DNA of 64,000 nt from Bacteroidales bacterium (lineage in GTDB: Bacteria; Bacteroidota; Bacteroidia; Bacteroidales; JAFGXI01): the NCBI GenBank assembly GCA_016936665.1, contig JAFGXI010000002.1, forward strand, positions 124,001 to 188,000. The letters are read 5' to 3'. Position 1 is the stretch's first letter; each line of letters opens with the position of its first letter. Shown in pieces: positions 17,201 to 26,600 of the stretch. Below the pieces are notes generated by a model. That model did not search any database, was not told the origin of the DNA, and worked only from the letters and a program-made list of their open reading frames with translations. Both the position numbers and the translations under genes were made by a program.

Positions 17201-18976
17201 TTACATGCGTTCGGGAACCGCGATGCCTAAAATCTTCATGGAATTTTTTATCGTATGTCCAATCCATTGCGAAAGGGCTAATCGCATGACTTTAATAGAT
17301 TCGTTCTCTTCTTTTAAGATAGTAAAATCGTGATAAAATTGGTTGAACTCTTTGGCCAACTCATACACATACGAGGCAATCATTGCCGGGCTGTATGCTT
17401 TAGCTGCGTCTTGAATAGTGTTTTCAAAGTCTTTGACTTTTTTAATTAGTTCAATTTCTTTTTCGTTTAATAGCGAATCTTCAAAAGAAAATTCTATTTC
17501 TTTTGCCCATTTACGTTTAAGCGATTGTATACGTGCGTATGTGTATTGAATAAAAGGTCCTGTATTGCCATTAAAATCGATTGATTCTTTAGGATTAAAC
17601 ATCATTCCTTTTTTGGGATCGACCTTCAGCATAAAATATTTTAAAGCCCCTAATGCAATGGTATTGTAAACCGATTCTTTTTCTTCTTCGGAGTAACCTT
17701 CTAATTTTCCAAGCTCTTGCGAAGTTTCGCGAGCTGTTTGAATCATATCGGCAATTAAATCGTCGGCATCGACTACGGTACCTTCTCTAGACTTCATTTT
17801 GCCTTCGGGTAATTCAACCATACCGTAGGAGAGATGATGGATGCTATCGGACCAATTGTATCCAAGTTTTTTCAAAATAAGCTTTAGTACTTGAAAATGG
17901 TAGTTTTGTTCGTTGCCAACCACATAAATATGATCTTCGATCGGGTATTCATCGAAACGTTGTTGTGCTGTACCAATGTCTTGTGTCATATAAACCGAAG
18001 TTCCATCGGCACGGAGCAACAGTTTTTGATCCAAACCATCTTCGGTTAGGTCGGCCCAAACAGAACCATCTTCTTTTTTAAATATTACGCCTTTTTCTAA
18101 GCCTTCCATCACAATCTTTTTACCCAAAAGATAGGTGTTCGATTCATAATAAATTTTATCGAAATCGATACCAAGAGCTTTATAAGTGATGTCGAACCCT
18201 TCGTAAACCCATCCGTTCATGGTTTGCCACAGATTGAAAATTTCGGGGTCTTTGGCTTCCCATTGTCGGAGCATCGTTTGTGCTTCTTTTAAAATTGGAG
18301 CTTCCTTTTCGGCTTTTTCTTTTTCCATGCCTGAAGAAACAAGAGATTCAATTTCTTGCTTATAGGCTTTATCGAACTTAACATAGTAATCTCCCACCAA
18401 TTTATCGCCTTTTTTTCCGGTGCTTTCTGGTGTAGCATTGTTGCCCCATTTTTGCCAAGCCAACATCGACTTGCAAATATGAATTCCTCGATCGTTAACT
18501 AAATTGACTTTTACTACATTTTTGCCTGCTGCTTTAAGCAATTCGGCCACGGAATAACCCAATAAATTATTGCGAATATGTCCTAAATGCAAAGGCTTGT
18601 TAGTATTGGGTGAAGAATATTCTATCATGGTCACAGCAGCGTCAGGCTTGGAAGACGATATGCCAAAGTCAACATTTTTATAGGAAGATTTGAACTCGTT
18701 TAACCAATATTCAGCTTTGATATACAAATTTAAAAATCCTTTGATTACTTCGTATTTGGCAATGTTCTCGTTGTTTTCGACTAAATATTTACCGATTTTT
18801 TCGGCTGTTTCTTGAGGATTTGTTTTCGAAATTTTTAAAAATGGAAAAACATTAACAGTATAATCTCCTGCTACATCTTTTCTTGTTTTTTGTACAGTAA
18901 CAGGCAGATCCCCAATAGGACTGAAAATTGTTTCAAAAGCTTTTTCTATCGACGACTTTAAATTATTTTCCAACAT
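17201..18976 (-). CDS. argS: Arginyl-tRNA synthetase
   Basis: 591 residues, the usual length for bacterial ArgRS. It carries an N-terminal Add1-like domain, the class I signature HLGH at 130-133 (preceded by PNTNKPL), the KMSKS counterpart in GKMKSREGTVVDADDL, and a C-terminal helical anticodon-binding domain ending SMKILGIAVPERM. It charges tRNA-Arg in the cytoplasm. It is the first gene of a leftward operon continuing through the DEAD-like protein to glmM, with a good TAnnTTTG box upstream. Confidence 0.96.
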   Translation of the reverse strand: MLENNLKSSIEKAFETIFSPIGDLPVTVQKTRKDVAGDYTVNVFPFLKISKTNPQETAEKIGKYLVENNENIAKYEVIKGFLNLYIKAEYWLNEFKSSYKNVDFGISSSKPDAAVTMIEYSSPNTNKPLHLGHIRNNLLGYSVAELLKAAGKNVVKVNLVNDRGIHICKSMLAWQKWGNNATPESTGKKGDKLVGDYYVKFDKAYKQEIESLVSSGMEKEKAEKEAPILKEAQTMLRQWEAKDPEIFNLWQTMNGWVYEGFDITYKALGIDFDKIYYESNTYLLGKKIVMEGLEKGVIFKKEDGSVWADLTEDGLDQKLLLRADGTSVYMTQDIGTAQQRFDEYPIEDHIYVVGNEQNYHFQVLKLILKKLGYNWSDSIHHLSYGMVELPEGKMKSREGTVVDADDLIADMIQTARETSQELGKLEGYSEEEKESVYNTIALGALKYFMLKVDPKKGMMFNPKESIDFNGNTGPFIQYTYARIQSLKRKWAKEIEFSFEDSLLNEKEIELIKKVKDFENTIQDAAKAYSPAMIASYVYELAKEFNQFYHDFTILKEENESIKVMRLALSQWIGHTIKNSMKILGIAVPERM

Positions 18977-19021
18977 TATTGCTTTGGTTAAATGCTATGA
19001 ATAGTATTGTTAAAATTCATG

Positions 19022-19029
19022 CAAAGATA
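19022..19029 (-). promoter_or_regulatory. Bacteroidota -7 box for the argS operon
   Basis: The minus strand reads TATCTTTG. A start about 7 nt downstream gives a leader of about 40 nt before the argS ATG at 18976. The -33 element is not clear. Confidence 0.55.
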
Positions 19030-19065
19030 GCAAAAACCATAGTTTTAAAGGAAGGAACTTTAAGT

Positions 19066-22000
19066 CTATTCTACAATAAGTTTTTGTCTTTCGATTTGTC
19101 CAGAATATTCTATTTGTACGATATATAAACCAGATGGTAAGTCATCATTAAAACTTATGCTTTCATCGGTATTTAAAGTGTTTTTTATCCACATTTTCCC
19201 TGATAAATCGTAGATGACTACTTCTATGTTCAAGTTTAAGTTGTTGTGAGTTTGAATGTTTAATTTTTGGTTGGATTGAATAGGATTAGGGAAAATATCG
19301 AATTCGCTAATATTTGAAACATCAGTATTTGAATTTAAATAAATAGATTTTATGTCTGAATTTTCGGTTGTTTCGTCGAAATCGTGTTGTACAAGTCGGT
19401 AATAAGAATATCCTTTCAAAGGAGAATTGTCGATAAATTGATACTCATGAACGTCGTTACTGTTACCGAAACCTGAAACTTCTCCAATGCTTTCGAAATC
19501 TATTCCATTATACGATCGTTGAATATCAAAAAAGTTATTATTTATCTCGCTTGTTGTTCTCCATAATAATAATGCAGTTGTATTAACTTTTTCAACTTCA
19601 AATGTTATCAATTCAACTGGAAGTGGGTTTTGAGAAGAAGTTGAGGATATTGTAAACGGGCTAAAAGTTGTAACATTGTTTGTAACAAGGGAGCCGGAGA
19701 GAATGTCGCCTGTAGTACCATCGTTTCCATAATCTTCCCAAATTGTATTGTTCCAGTGTGCAATTCTAAGTTCAGAAATATCATCGATATTTCCACTTCT
19801 CGGATTATTCCAAACTAATGTAACATTTACATTTGGAGTACCGACAACGGGTTCTAACAGCCAATATTCCTCGTGGGAGATATGATCGATTGTAGATGCT
19901 ATTGCATTCCTATCGCCTACGTTATTCGGATCCATATTCCAGTATGCACAGAAAAAGTCTGTAGTTGTGGACGAAGGTGCCGAAATCGATAAAGGTGCAT
20001 ATCTGGTATTTATTAAATCGCTATCGGTATTACCCACAGGGAAAGTAAATGCATCGTTTCCAACTTTATGAATATAACCTTGAACATAAGAATTATCCGA
20101 AGCATTAGATACCGTTGCGTTGTCTTGAATAATAAAGTAATTAGAGCTGGTAGATTCTACAATCCCATCGCTAAATGAGAGGTTTCTGTTAGTAATAATT
20201 TCGGCAGTTCCTTCCATTGTTAATTGTGGAAAAATGTTCCAAGTATTATTTATTACTACATATTGATAGTTAAATGCATCAGTTCCATCGCCGTAATTTT
20301 CTGCGATTGTTTGTTGTCCGTAGGTACCATCGCCATCGTAATGAACAGTTGATTCATTTTCACAATACAATGTACCAAAACGGTTAGGACTAGCATTTCT
20401 TAAGAAGCTTCCTCCAATATGTAAATTACTTTTCCACTGAAGATCGATAAGTATTCTGTCTTGTGCTATTGCACTCGTTAAATCGATATTCCCTCTAACG
20501 TTTACTACAGCATTGTCATCTATAAGCAACAATGTTACTAGATTATCATTGTTTGAGTTCTTTAATAACAAATGTTTACTTACGTTTATATTGGAAGCAT
20601 CGTCAAGAATAATGTTGTTTAAACTCCACAATCCGTTGTTTTGTTTATCGAAAGTAAAAGAACCATATACATTAATAGAAGCATTGTTGTAGGTTAGTAT
20701 CTGCATGTCGCCCTGTGAGTTGTGATTGAAGTTAAAATCATCGTTAAAAACACCGTTGTTTGTTCCGATATTTAATACTGAATTATCTGTAAGTTCAATT
20801 TTAGAGAGAGTTGTGGTTGCTGAACTGTTATTGATGAAGTCGAATCCTTTCTCAGATGTGAAAAGGGCATTATTATTTAGAATTAGATAAAAATCGGACC
20901 AGTTCACGCCATTGCTAGCTGATATAGAAGATGACCCGCTTATGTTTGCAAATGCATCGTCGGTCAAATTGATATTGAAATCGCTACCAAATGTTTTTGA
21001 AATGTTTAAATTGTTACCAGTTGTTAATCCTGCATCATCGTATAAAGTTTGAGTATAAGTACCCCAATCGGCTAAAAACCCACTAACATCAATATTTAAA
21101 TCGTTACTAATTTTTATATCAGAATTAAAATCTTGGTAAATAATAAAATATCTAACTTGTGTCGCTGAGATATTAAAATCGGCTCCAACATTTAACTGAG
21201 CATCTGTAGAACTCCCATTATTTGTTGCATTAAGGTTTATTTGCAAATCGCCTTTTGAAGTGTGGTTTATATTAAAATTGCCACTTACGTCTAATAAAGC
21301 ATTTCTATCTAAATTTATGTAGGTCGCATCTATGAAGTTGCTAGAATTAGTAAGATTAAAATCTCCTCCAACGATTATGTTAGCATCTTGATTTTCAACA
21401 ATTTGAAACTCTGCCCAGTCTTGAATGGCTTGATAATTAATGTTTAAATTGCCTTGTGTTCTGAAAACTGCATCAATAACAGATGTAACACTTGTGCTTT
21501 GATTAAAATACAAATACATATACCCTGCATCGATTTGAGAAATTGTGCTATTGCCATGAACATCGATAAAACCATTGTGTTCAACTCTAATATAAGTATT
21601 AACAAAAAGGCTTGGATGGAGGTTGTATATAAAATCGTTGTTTACCGTGATGCTAGAATTGTTATCCAATCGAATGTTATCTTCTTGCCAAGTTCCATCG
21701 TGTTCTGAAATATCGATATTAAAATCTTGACCAACTTGAATGCCGGAGTTTCTCGATAAGTCTAAGTAAAAATTATCGCCATCGTCTTTTGTAATATCTA
21801 AATTTCCATCGACTTGAAGTTGAGCATCGGTAGTCGAGCCATTTACATAGTAATTTAAATACATAAGCATTCTCTCATTTCCTGATTGATTGAAAGTGGC
21901 ATCACCAAAAACACGGAAACTAGCGTTGTCGTCCATTTCAAAAATAAACTGATTACCATCTATGGTACTCATATTAGAAATGTATGATAAACTTCCATCG

Positions 22001-23517
22001 TTTGTCCCGATTGTTAAGTTGCAATCATCTTCTAAATCGAGTATTTGATTTATTTGTAAGTTTGTATTTAGCTGATAGTTGAAGTTACCTGAAATCTGAG
22101 CACTAGCATCTTCTTGTAACTGAAATTCGGCGGTTTGTCCGTTTGAGTCAAAGCCATTTAAAAGAATGTTGAAATTACCACCTACCATTAAATCGCAATC
22201 GTAATTTAACCAATATCTAAAATTATCGCCATCGTTTTTAGATATATTAAAATCACCATCAATTTGCCATTGAGAATCGGAGGTCGAACCACTTGTTCCT
22301 TGGTTTTGGTCTAAATACATGTTATTATCTCCATCTTGTATTAGCGAAAGACTTCCGTATATAACCAATTTTGAATCGTCGTCGGTACGAATTAAAAATT
22401 GGTCTCCATCTACAATTTCTATTACTGCACTTTCTGTTAAAAGGCCATTATTGGTACCTATTAAAAACTTGGAGTCGTCTTCCATATCGAGCAAAAAGTC
22501 GCAAGTTCCTCTAACCGATTCGTTAAGATTTACATTGTACGATCCTAAGACTTCAAATTTTGAATCGTCTTTTAATTCGAAATCGACGTCGCTATCGTTG
22601 GCTCGTGCACCATCCCAGTCAATTGTAAAATTTCCGTCGATACTTATTTCAGCAGAGTTTGTAAGGTTTACGTCAATATCTTCACTGCTATCGTGATTTA
22701 TAAAAACATTACCTCCCACATGGAATTGTTTTACACCGCCTGTTTGCGACATATTCCATTGAAAATCTTCTGCTCCATTGCAAAGTACATTTAAATCTCC
22801 TGTAATATCAATTTTCGAATTATCTTCCATATAGAATTCGAAATCGTCGCCTCCATTTTCGTAAACATTAAAATTGCCAAGTATGTTCCACAATGCATTT
22901 TCGTGTAAATATAAATTCATTTGATTGCCGTAATCTTTTCTGAACGAAGCATTGTTACAGGTTATTATTGTGTTTCCCAATAAGTTAAATTCGTCGTTTC
23001 CTTCGATTGCTGAATGATAGTGATTATATATTATATCTCCGGTTATGTTTATTGTAGCATCGTCAGCAGTTAATTTAAGACGCGCAGAAACATTATTATT
23101 TGCAGATCTTGTAAAAATTAAATTACCTCCAATGTTTAAAATACCATATATCAATAAATCTACATGATTATTTCTATTATTTAATGTTTGTGCATTTAAA
23201 TTACTTGTTATGTTTAATGTGTATCCTGTTAACAATTCGAGTTCGGCGGTTGAAGATCGGGAATCAACACTTACTGTAATAGAGTTACAGGTTACATTTG
23301 TATTCACTATTACTTGATAGCCATCTATAGTAACATTGTCTCCAGCTCCCGGACTTGTAAGTGCAGGCATTGGTATTCCCAAACCGTCCAGTTCATTCCA
23401 AGTGGAAATATTACTCCAATTGCCATTGGCGACAGCTATAAAATCTGAGGCAAATGTCAAATTAGGATTTACTAATAGAACAGCAAATAATAAAATGGTT
23501 TGTAGAGTTTTAAGCAT
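19066..23517 (-). CDS. Large beta-helix-like repeat protein, T9SS type A cargo
   Basis: 1483 residues from the ATG at 23517, chosen because it begins at a signal peptide (MLKTLQTILLFAVLLVNPNLTFA) and because a promoter box at 23550-23557 lies inside the longer frame that opens at 23565. The mature N-terminus (ANGNWSNISTWNELDG) is typical of parallel beta-helix surface proteins. The next 1100 residues are short strand-turn repeats of the type (D/N)(N/D)S.I.I.G(N/D)(F/L)N(I/V), rich in Asp and Asn. They also group into longer units headed by IGTN(N/D)G and DG(D/N)QF. At about 1290-1390 is the PLPVELITFEV module (WRTTSEINNNFFDIQRS). The last 75 residues are a type A sorting domain (FPNPIQSNQ ... 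LPSGLYIVQI). Predicted surface-anchored or secreted; ligand unknown, with calcium binding plausible. Confidence 0.85.
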   Translation of the reverse strand: MLKTLQTILLFAVLLVNPNLTFASDFIAVANGNWSNISTWNELDGLGIPMPALTSPGAGDNVTIDGYQVIVNTNVTCNSITVSVDSRSSTAELELLTGYTLNITSNLNAQTLNNRNNHVDLLIYGILNIGGNLIFTRSANNNVSARLKLTADDATINITGDIIYNHYHSAIEGNDEFNLLGNTIITCNNASFRKDYGNQMNLYLHENALWNILGNFNVYENGGDDFEFYMEDNSKIDITGDLNVLCNGAEDFQWNMSQTGGVKQFHVGGNVFINHDSSEDIDVNLTNSAEISIDGNFTIDWDGARANDSDVDFELKDDSKFEVLGSYNVNLNESVRGTCDFLLDMEDDSKFLIGTNNGLLTESAVIEIVDGDQFLIRTDDDSKLVIYGSLSLIQDGDNNMYLDQNQGTSGSTSDSQWQIDGDFNISKNDGDNFRYWLNYDCDLMVGGNFNILLNGFDSNGQTAEFQLQEDASAQISGNFNYQLNTNLQINQILDLEDDCNLTIGTNDGSLSYISNMSTIDGNQFIFEMDDNASFRVFGDATFNQSGNERMLMYLNYYVNGSTTDAQLQVDGNLDITKDDGDNFYLDLSRNSGIQVGQDFNIDISEHDGTWQEDNIRLDNNSSITVNNDFIYNLHPSLFVNTYIRVEHNGFIDVHGNSTISQIDAGYMYLYFNQSTSVTSVIDAVFRTQGNLNINYQAIQDWAEFQIVENQDANIIVGGDFNLTNSSNFIDATYINLDRNALLDVSGNFNINHTSKGDLQINLNATNNGSSTDAQLNVGADFNISATQVRYFIIYQDFNSDIKISNDLNIDVSGFLADWGTYTQTLYDDAGLTTGNNLNISKTFGSDFNINLTDDAFANISGSSSISASNGVNWSDFYLILNNNALFTSEKGFDFINNSSATTTLSKIELTDNSVLNIGTNNGVFNDDFNFNHNSQGDMQILTYNNASINVYGSFTFDKQNNGLWSLNNIILDDASNINVSKHLLLKNSNNDNLVTLLLIDDNAVVNVRGNIDLTSAIAQDRILIDLQWKSNLHIGGSFLRNASPNRFGTLYCENESTVHYDGDGTYGQQTIAENYGDGTDAFNYQYVVINNTWNIFPQLTMEGTAEIITNRNLSFSDGIVESTSSNYFIIQDNATVSNASDNSYVQGYIHKVGNDAFTFPVGNTDSDLINTRYAPLSISAPSSTTTDFFCAYWNMDPNNVGDRNAIASTIDHISHEEYWLLEPVVGTPNVNVTLVWNNPRSGNIDDISELRIAHWNNTIWEDYGNDGTTGDILSGSLVTNNVTTFSPFTISSTSSQNPLPVELITFEVEKVNTTALLLWRTTSEINNNFFDIQRSYNGIDFESIGEVSGFGNSNDVHEYQFIDNSPLKGYSYYRLVQHDFDETTENSDIKSIYLNSNTDVSNISEFDIFPNPIQSNQKLNIQTHNNLNLNIEVVIYDLSGKMWIKNTLNTDESISFNDDLPSGLYIVQIEYSGQIERQKLIVE

Positions 23518-23549
23518 AATATTCGATTTTAGTATTGCGGTACTAAATA

Positions 23550-23557
23550 CAAATATA
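23550..23557 (-). promoter_or_regulatory. Bacteroidota -7 box for the beta-helix T9SS cargo
   Basis: The minus strand reads TATATTTG, 32 nt before the ATG at 23517. This favours that start over the ATG at 23565. Confidence 0.5.
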
Positions 23558-23596
23558 ATCTTCAAAATACCTTAAATTGGATTTTTTACACGACTT

Positions 23597-23618
23597 AAAA
23601 ATTTGTTTTATAAACAAA
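23597..23618 (-). terminator. Candidate terminator of the mannosidase operon
   Basis: On the minus strand TTTGTTT pairs with AAACAAA around a 3-nt loop, followed by TTTTT, about 60 nt past the GH92 stop. The stem is almost all A-T pairs, so strength is doubtful. Confidence 0.4.
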
Positions 23619-23679
23619 CTATAATTCTTGACTAAAACGATAATATGCTCGGTTTAAAAAATATTGTATTTGATGAATT

Positions 23680-26589
23680 TTAATCTACAACAATCTCATC
23701 ACTAAAAATAAATGCTCTATTTCCTGCTCCGGGGTGCCATTTTGGACAATAAAGTTCGTTTTTGGCAAAAACCTTTATATAGCGAATGGCTTTTGGATAA
23801 AATTGAACCTGAAAGGTTTTAATGGTTACATCTGTTTCCGTGTCTGCAATATCGTTTATGGCTTTGCCTAACGGGAAAAAGTAAACCGAATCTGTTGAGC
23901 CCCAAAATTCGACATAAGGAGGAAGCCATATCCACGATCTAGCATCTTGAATAAAATTCATACTTACTTTACTCGTTCTTTGAACATCTCCTAAATCAAC
24001 AATTGCCTTTAAATCGTCGAAATAGAAACCTTGCCAAGCACCTGTTCTAAAATTCTTTGTGCCGGTAATTCCATCTATTAAAGCTTCATCTCCGCCAGCA
24101 GAATATTGAGGGTGGTAATGGGTTTGTAAATCGATTTGTTTGCCCTCGGGAATTTGGTAGAAATTAGCAACAACAGTATCGCTTGATGCATTTTCGGAAC
24201 GGTTAAACAGTTTTATTTGAGTATTCCCATTTATTTTGATGGGCTCAGTGTAGATTTTCCAATCGTCTTTGTTAACTTGAAAATAAGTTTGATATTGCTT
24301 GTTCAAATCTATCCCAATTTCAGTTTGGCCTCTAAAAACCCTTGGCGTATTTCGTATGCTTGGTGTAGGTAGAATAAGATTATTGTCGATAGAAGATATT
24401 GGCAAGCTTTCCTGCTTGTAATTTGCTTTATCGTCGTTAGAATAAACGAAGGTTAAATGACCACCATCGAGTATCTGTTGGTGTGTGATGGATGCTGTTT
24501 TTAATATGTTGCCGTTTAATAGAATTTGAGATATATATTTTCCTTCTCCTTTTTTTTCAATCGAAAATATATTGCCATTATCTAATGTTAAATGCAAATT
24601 ATTGAAAGAAGGACTACCAAGAATATAGGTTCCGTTTGCAGGATTAACAGGATAGAAACCTATAGCAGAGAACACATACCATGCTGACATTTGTCCGCAG
24701 TCTTCGTTCCCGCATAACCCATCTGCTCTATCGTTGTATAGTTCTGTTTTAATTTGTTCTACATATTTAACAGTTTTGTCGGTTCGGTCTACAAAATTAT
24801 ATAGATAAGCTATATGGTGTGAGGGCTCATTGCCATGGGCGTACTGACCGATTAATCCGGTGATGTCGCTTTGCTCACGTCCTTTAGTTTGCGAGTCGGC
24901 ATTGAATAAAGCGTCTAATTGTTGCTCGAAATTTTGAGCTCCTCCATGCATTTCTATTAAATGTTTAACGTCTTGAGGAACATAAAAACTATATTGCCAC
25001 GAATTGGCTTCGGTAAAATTAAAATCGACCTCAGCTGGATCGAATGGCGACTTCCAAGTTTCATTAATTTTTGGTCGCATACAATGGGTTTGTGAGTCGA
25101 ATAAATTTTTGTACGATTGCGCACGTTTTGTAAACAGTTGATATAAACTATCTCGCCCTGCTTTTTTTGCTACTTGTGCAATACACCAATCATCAAAAGC
25201 ATATTCTAAAGTTTTAGACACCGATTCGGCATCGTCTTCAATAGAAATATAACCTTTACGTTTATATGCTTCTAAGCCTAAATGATCTTGAAAAGCACTA
25301 TGAGTCATCATTTTTAACAAAGTGTCGACCGGAATGTTGGTCAAGCCTTTTAGGTATGCATCTGCTATTACAGGAATGGAATGATAACCAATCATGCAAC
25401 CGGTGTAATTGGACGAAAGTTCCCAAATGGGTAAAATACCGCCCTCATTATACTGATTTTTAAATGTTTCGATAAATTCAGCAACTCTAGCTGGTTCTAA
25501 AATAGTATAAAGTGGATGAGTTGCTCTGTATGTGTCCCACAACGAGAAAATGGTGTATTGAGTCGAAGCTGTTTTATGAATCTGGTCGTCCATGCCACGG
25601 TATCTTCCATCGATATCTGAAAATGTATTTGGGACAATGTAATTGTGATACAAAGAGGTGTAAAAAATTGTTTTTTCTTTTTGATGTTCTTCATCTTCGA
25701 TAATAACTTTCGATAAAATCTTGCGCCAAGTATCTTGTGTTTTTTCTAATGTTTCTTCAAAATTCCAATTGGGATTTTCGTTGATCACATTTTGTTTAGC
25801 GCCTTTTATATCGACCGAAGAAACGCCAACTTTGGCCATCAGAGTTTGATTGTTTAACTGATCGAAAACTAGAGCCGCCTTAATGGCTTTAGACTGAGCT
25901 GAGGTCGATTTTATAAGGCTATCGTTCGATTGAATTTCGAATTGTGAAAAAGCCTGATTAAATTGAATGTAAAAGTAAAAAGATTGTTTTTGAGCCCAAG
26001 CTCGCGAAATCCTATAACCTTCGATCGTTGAGTCGTTCACAATATTGATGTAGCTGTCTAAAACTTCATCGCGGTGTGCAAGATCGATTAATAAACCTGA
26101 TGGTGATTTTTGACTAAAGTGGTAACGATGCATGCCGCTTCTTGTAGTTGCTGTTAATTCTGCTTCGATATTAAATTTGTTTAATAACACTTTATAATAA
26201 CCTGCTTTTGCAATTTCATTTTGATGAGAAAATCCAGATGCATATTCCGAATTAGTGAATTTAATTTCGCCTTGAAAAGGCATAAAAAGCAAGTCGGCAT
26301 AATCTGAAACGCCTGTACCGCTAAGATGTGTATGGGAGAAACCGTAAATTAACGAATCGCTGTAATGATATCCAGAACAGCCATCCCAACCTTCAAGTCT
26401 TGTATCGGGGCTTAGTTGTACCATACCGAAGGGCGCTGTGGCTCCCGGATATGTGTGCCCGTGGCCGTCGGTACCAATTATTGGATTAACATATTTTAGA
26501 ATGTCGATAGAATCTACTTCTTCCTGACAAGAATAGAGACTAATAAAAAGACTTAAAACGAAAAGGAGGGAAGTAACTCGGTTTCTCAT
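23680..26589 (-). CDS. GH92 family alpha-mannosidase lipoprotein
   Basis: 969 residues. A lipobox (FISLYSC) ends the signal peptide. The N-terminal GH92 signature is clear (YVNPIIGTDGHGHTYPGATAPFGM, 24 residues given here only in part: NPIIGT and PGATAPFGM), followed by HTHLSGTGVSDYADLL. The catalytic (alpha/alpha)6 domain holds the family block GNEDCGQMSAWYVFSAIGFY near residue 625. The last 140 residues resemble the sugar-binding jelly-roll seen at the end of some GH92 enzymes. The family are calcium-dependent exo-acting alpha-mannosidases, mostly alpha-1,2, that release mannose from N-glycans or mannans. Predicted to be lipid-anchored in the envelope. It lies 11 nt after the ROK kinase gene and is last in the operon. 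Confidence 0.93.
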   Translation of the reverse strand: MRNRVTSLLFVLSLFISLYSCQEEVDSIDILKYVNPIIGTDGHGHTYPGATAPFGMVQLSPDTRLEGWDGCSGYHYSDSLIYGFSHTHLSGTGVSDYADLLFMPFQGEIKFTNSEYASGFSHQNEIAKAGYYKVLLNKFNIEAELTATTRSGMHRYHFSQKSPSGLLIDLAHRDEVLDSYINIVNDSTIEGYRISRAWAQKQSFYFYIQFNQAFSQFEIQSNDSLIKSTSAQSKAIKAALVFDQLNNQTLMAKVGVSSVDIKGAKQNVINENPNWNFEETLEKTQDTWRKILSKVIIEDEEHQKEKTIFYTSLYHNYIVPNTFSDIDGRYRGMDDQIHKTASTQYTIFSLWDTYRATHPLYTILEPARVAEFIETFKNQYNEGGILPIWELSSNYTGCMIGYHSIPVIADAYLKGLTNIPVDTLLKMMTHSAFQDHLGLEAYKRKGYISIEDDAESVSKTLEYAFDDWCIAQVAKKAGRDSLYQLFTKRAQSYKNLFDSQTHCMRPKINETWKSPFDPAEVDFNFTEANSWQYSFYVPQDVKHLIEMHGGAQNFEQQLDALFNADSQTKGREQSDITGLIGQYAHGNEPSHHIAYLYNFVDRTDKTVKYVEQIKTELYNDRADGLCGNEDCGQMSAWYVFSAIGFYPVNPANGTYILGSPSFNNLHLTLDNGNIFSIEKKGEGKYISQILLNGNILKTASITHQQILDGGHLTFVYSNDDKANYKQESLPISSIDNNLILPTPSIRNTPRVFRGQTEIGIDLNKQYQTYFQVNKDDWKIYTEPIKINGNTQIKLFNRSENASSDTVVANFYQIPEGKQIDLQTHYHPQYSAGGDEALIDGITGTKNFRTGAWQGFYFDDLKAIVDLGDVQRTSKVSMNFIQDARSWIWLPPYVEFWGSTDSVYFFPLGKAINDIADTETDVTIKTFQVQFYPKAIRYIKVFAKNELYCPKWHPGAGNRAFIFSDEIVVD

Positions 26590-26600
26590 AGAAATAGATT

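Noticed and set aside
14178..18976. Treating the argS-glmM stretch as a defence island
   Set aside because: The flanking genes are housekeeping, there is no nuclease or toxin motif, and the only helicase-like gene lacks half its core.
22319..22696. 125-codon plus-strand open frame opposite the beta-helix cargo gene
   Set aside because: Ser-rich shadow of the Asp/Ser-rich repeats on the other strand; no promoter box.
23518..23565. Longer start (23565) for the beta-helix cargo
   Set aside because: It would place 16 residues ahead of a normal signal peptide and would put the TAnnTTTG box inside the coding region.
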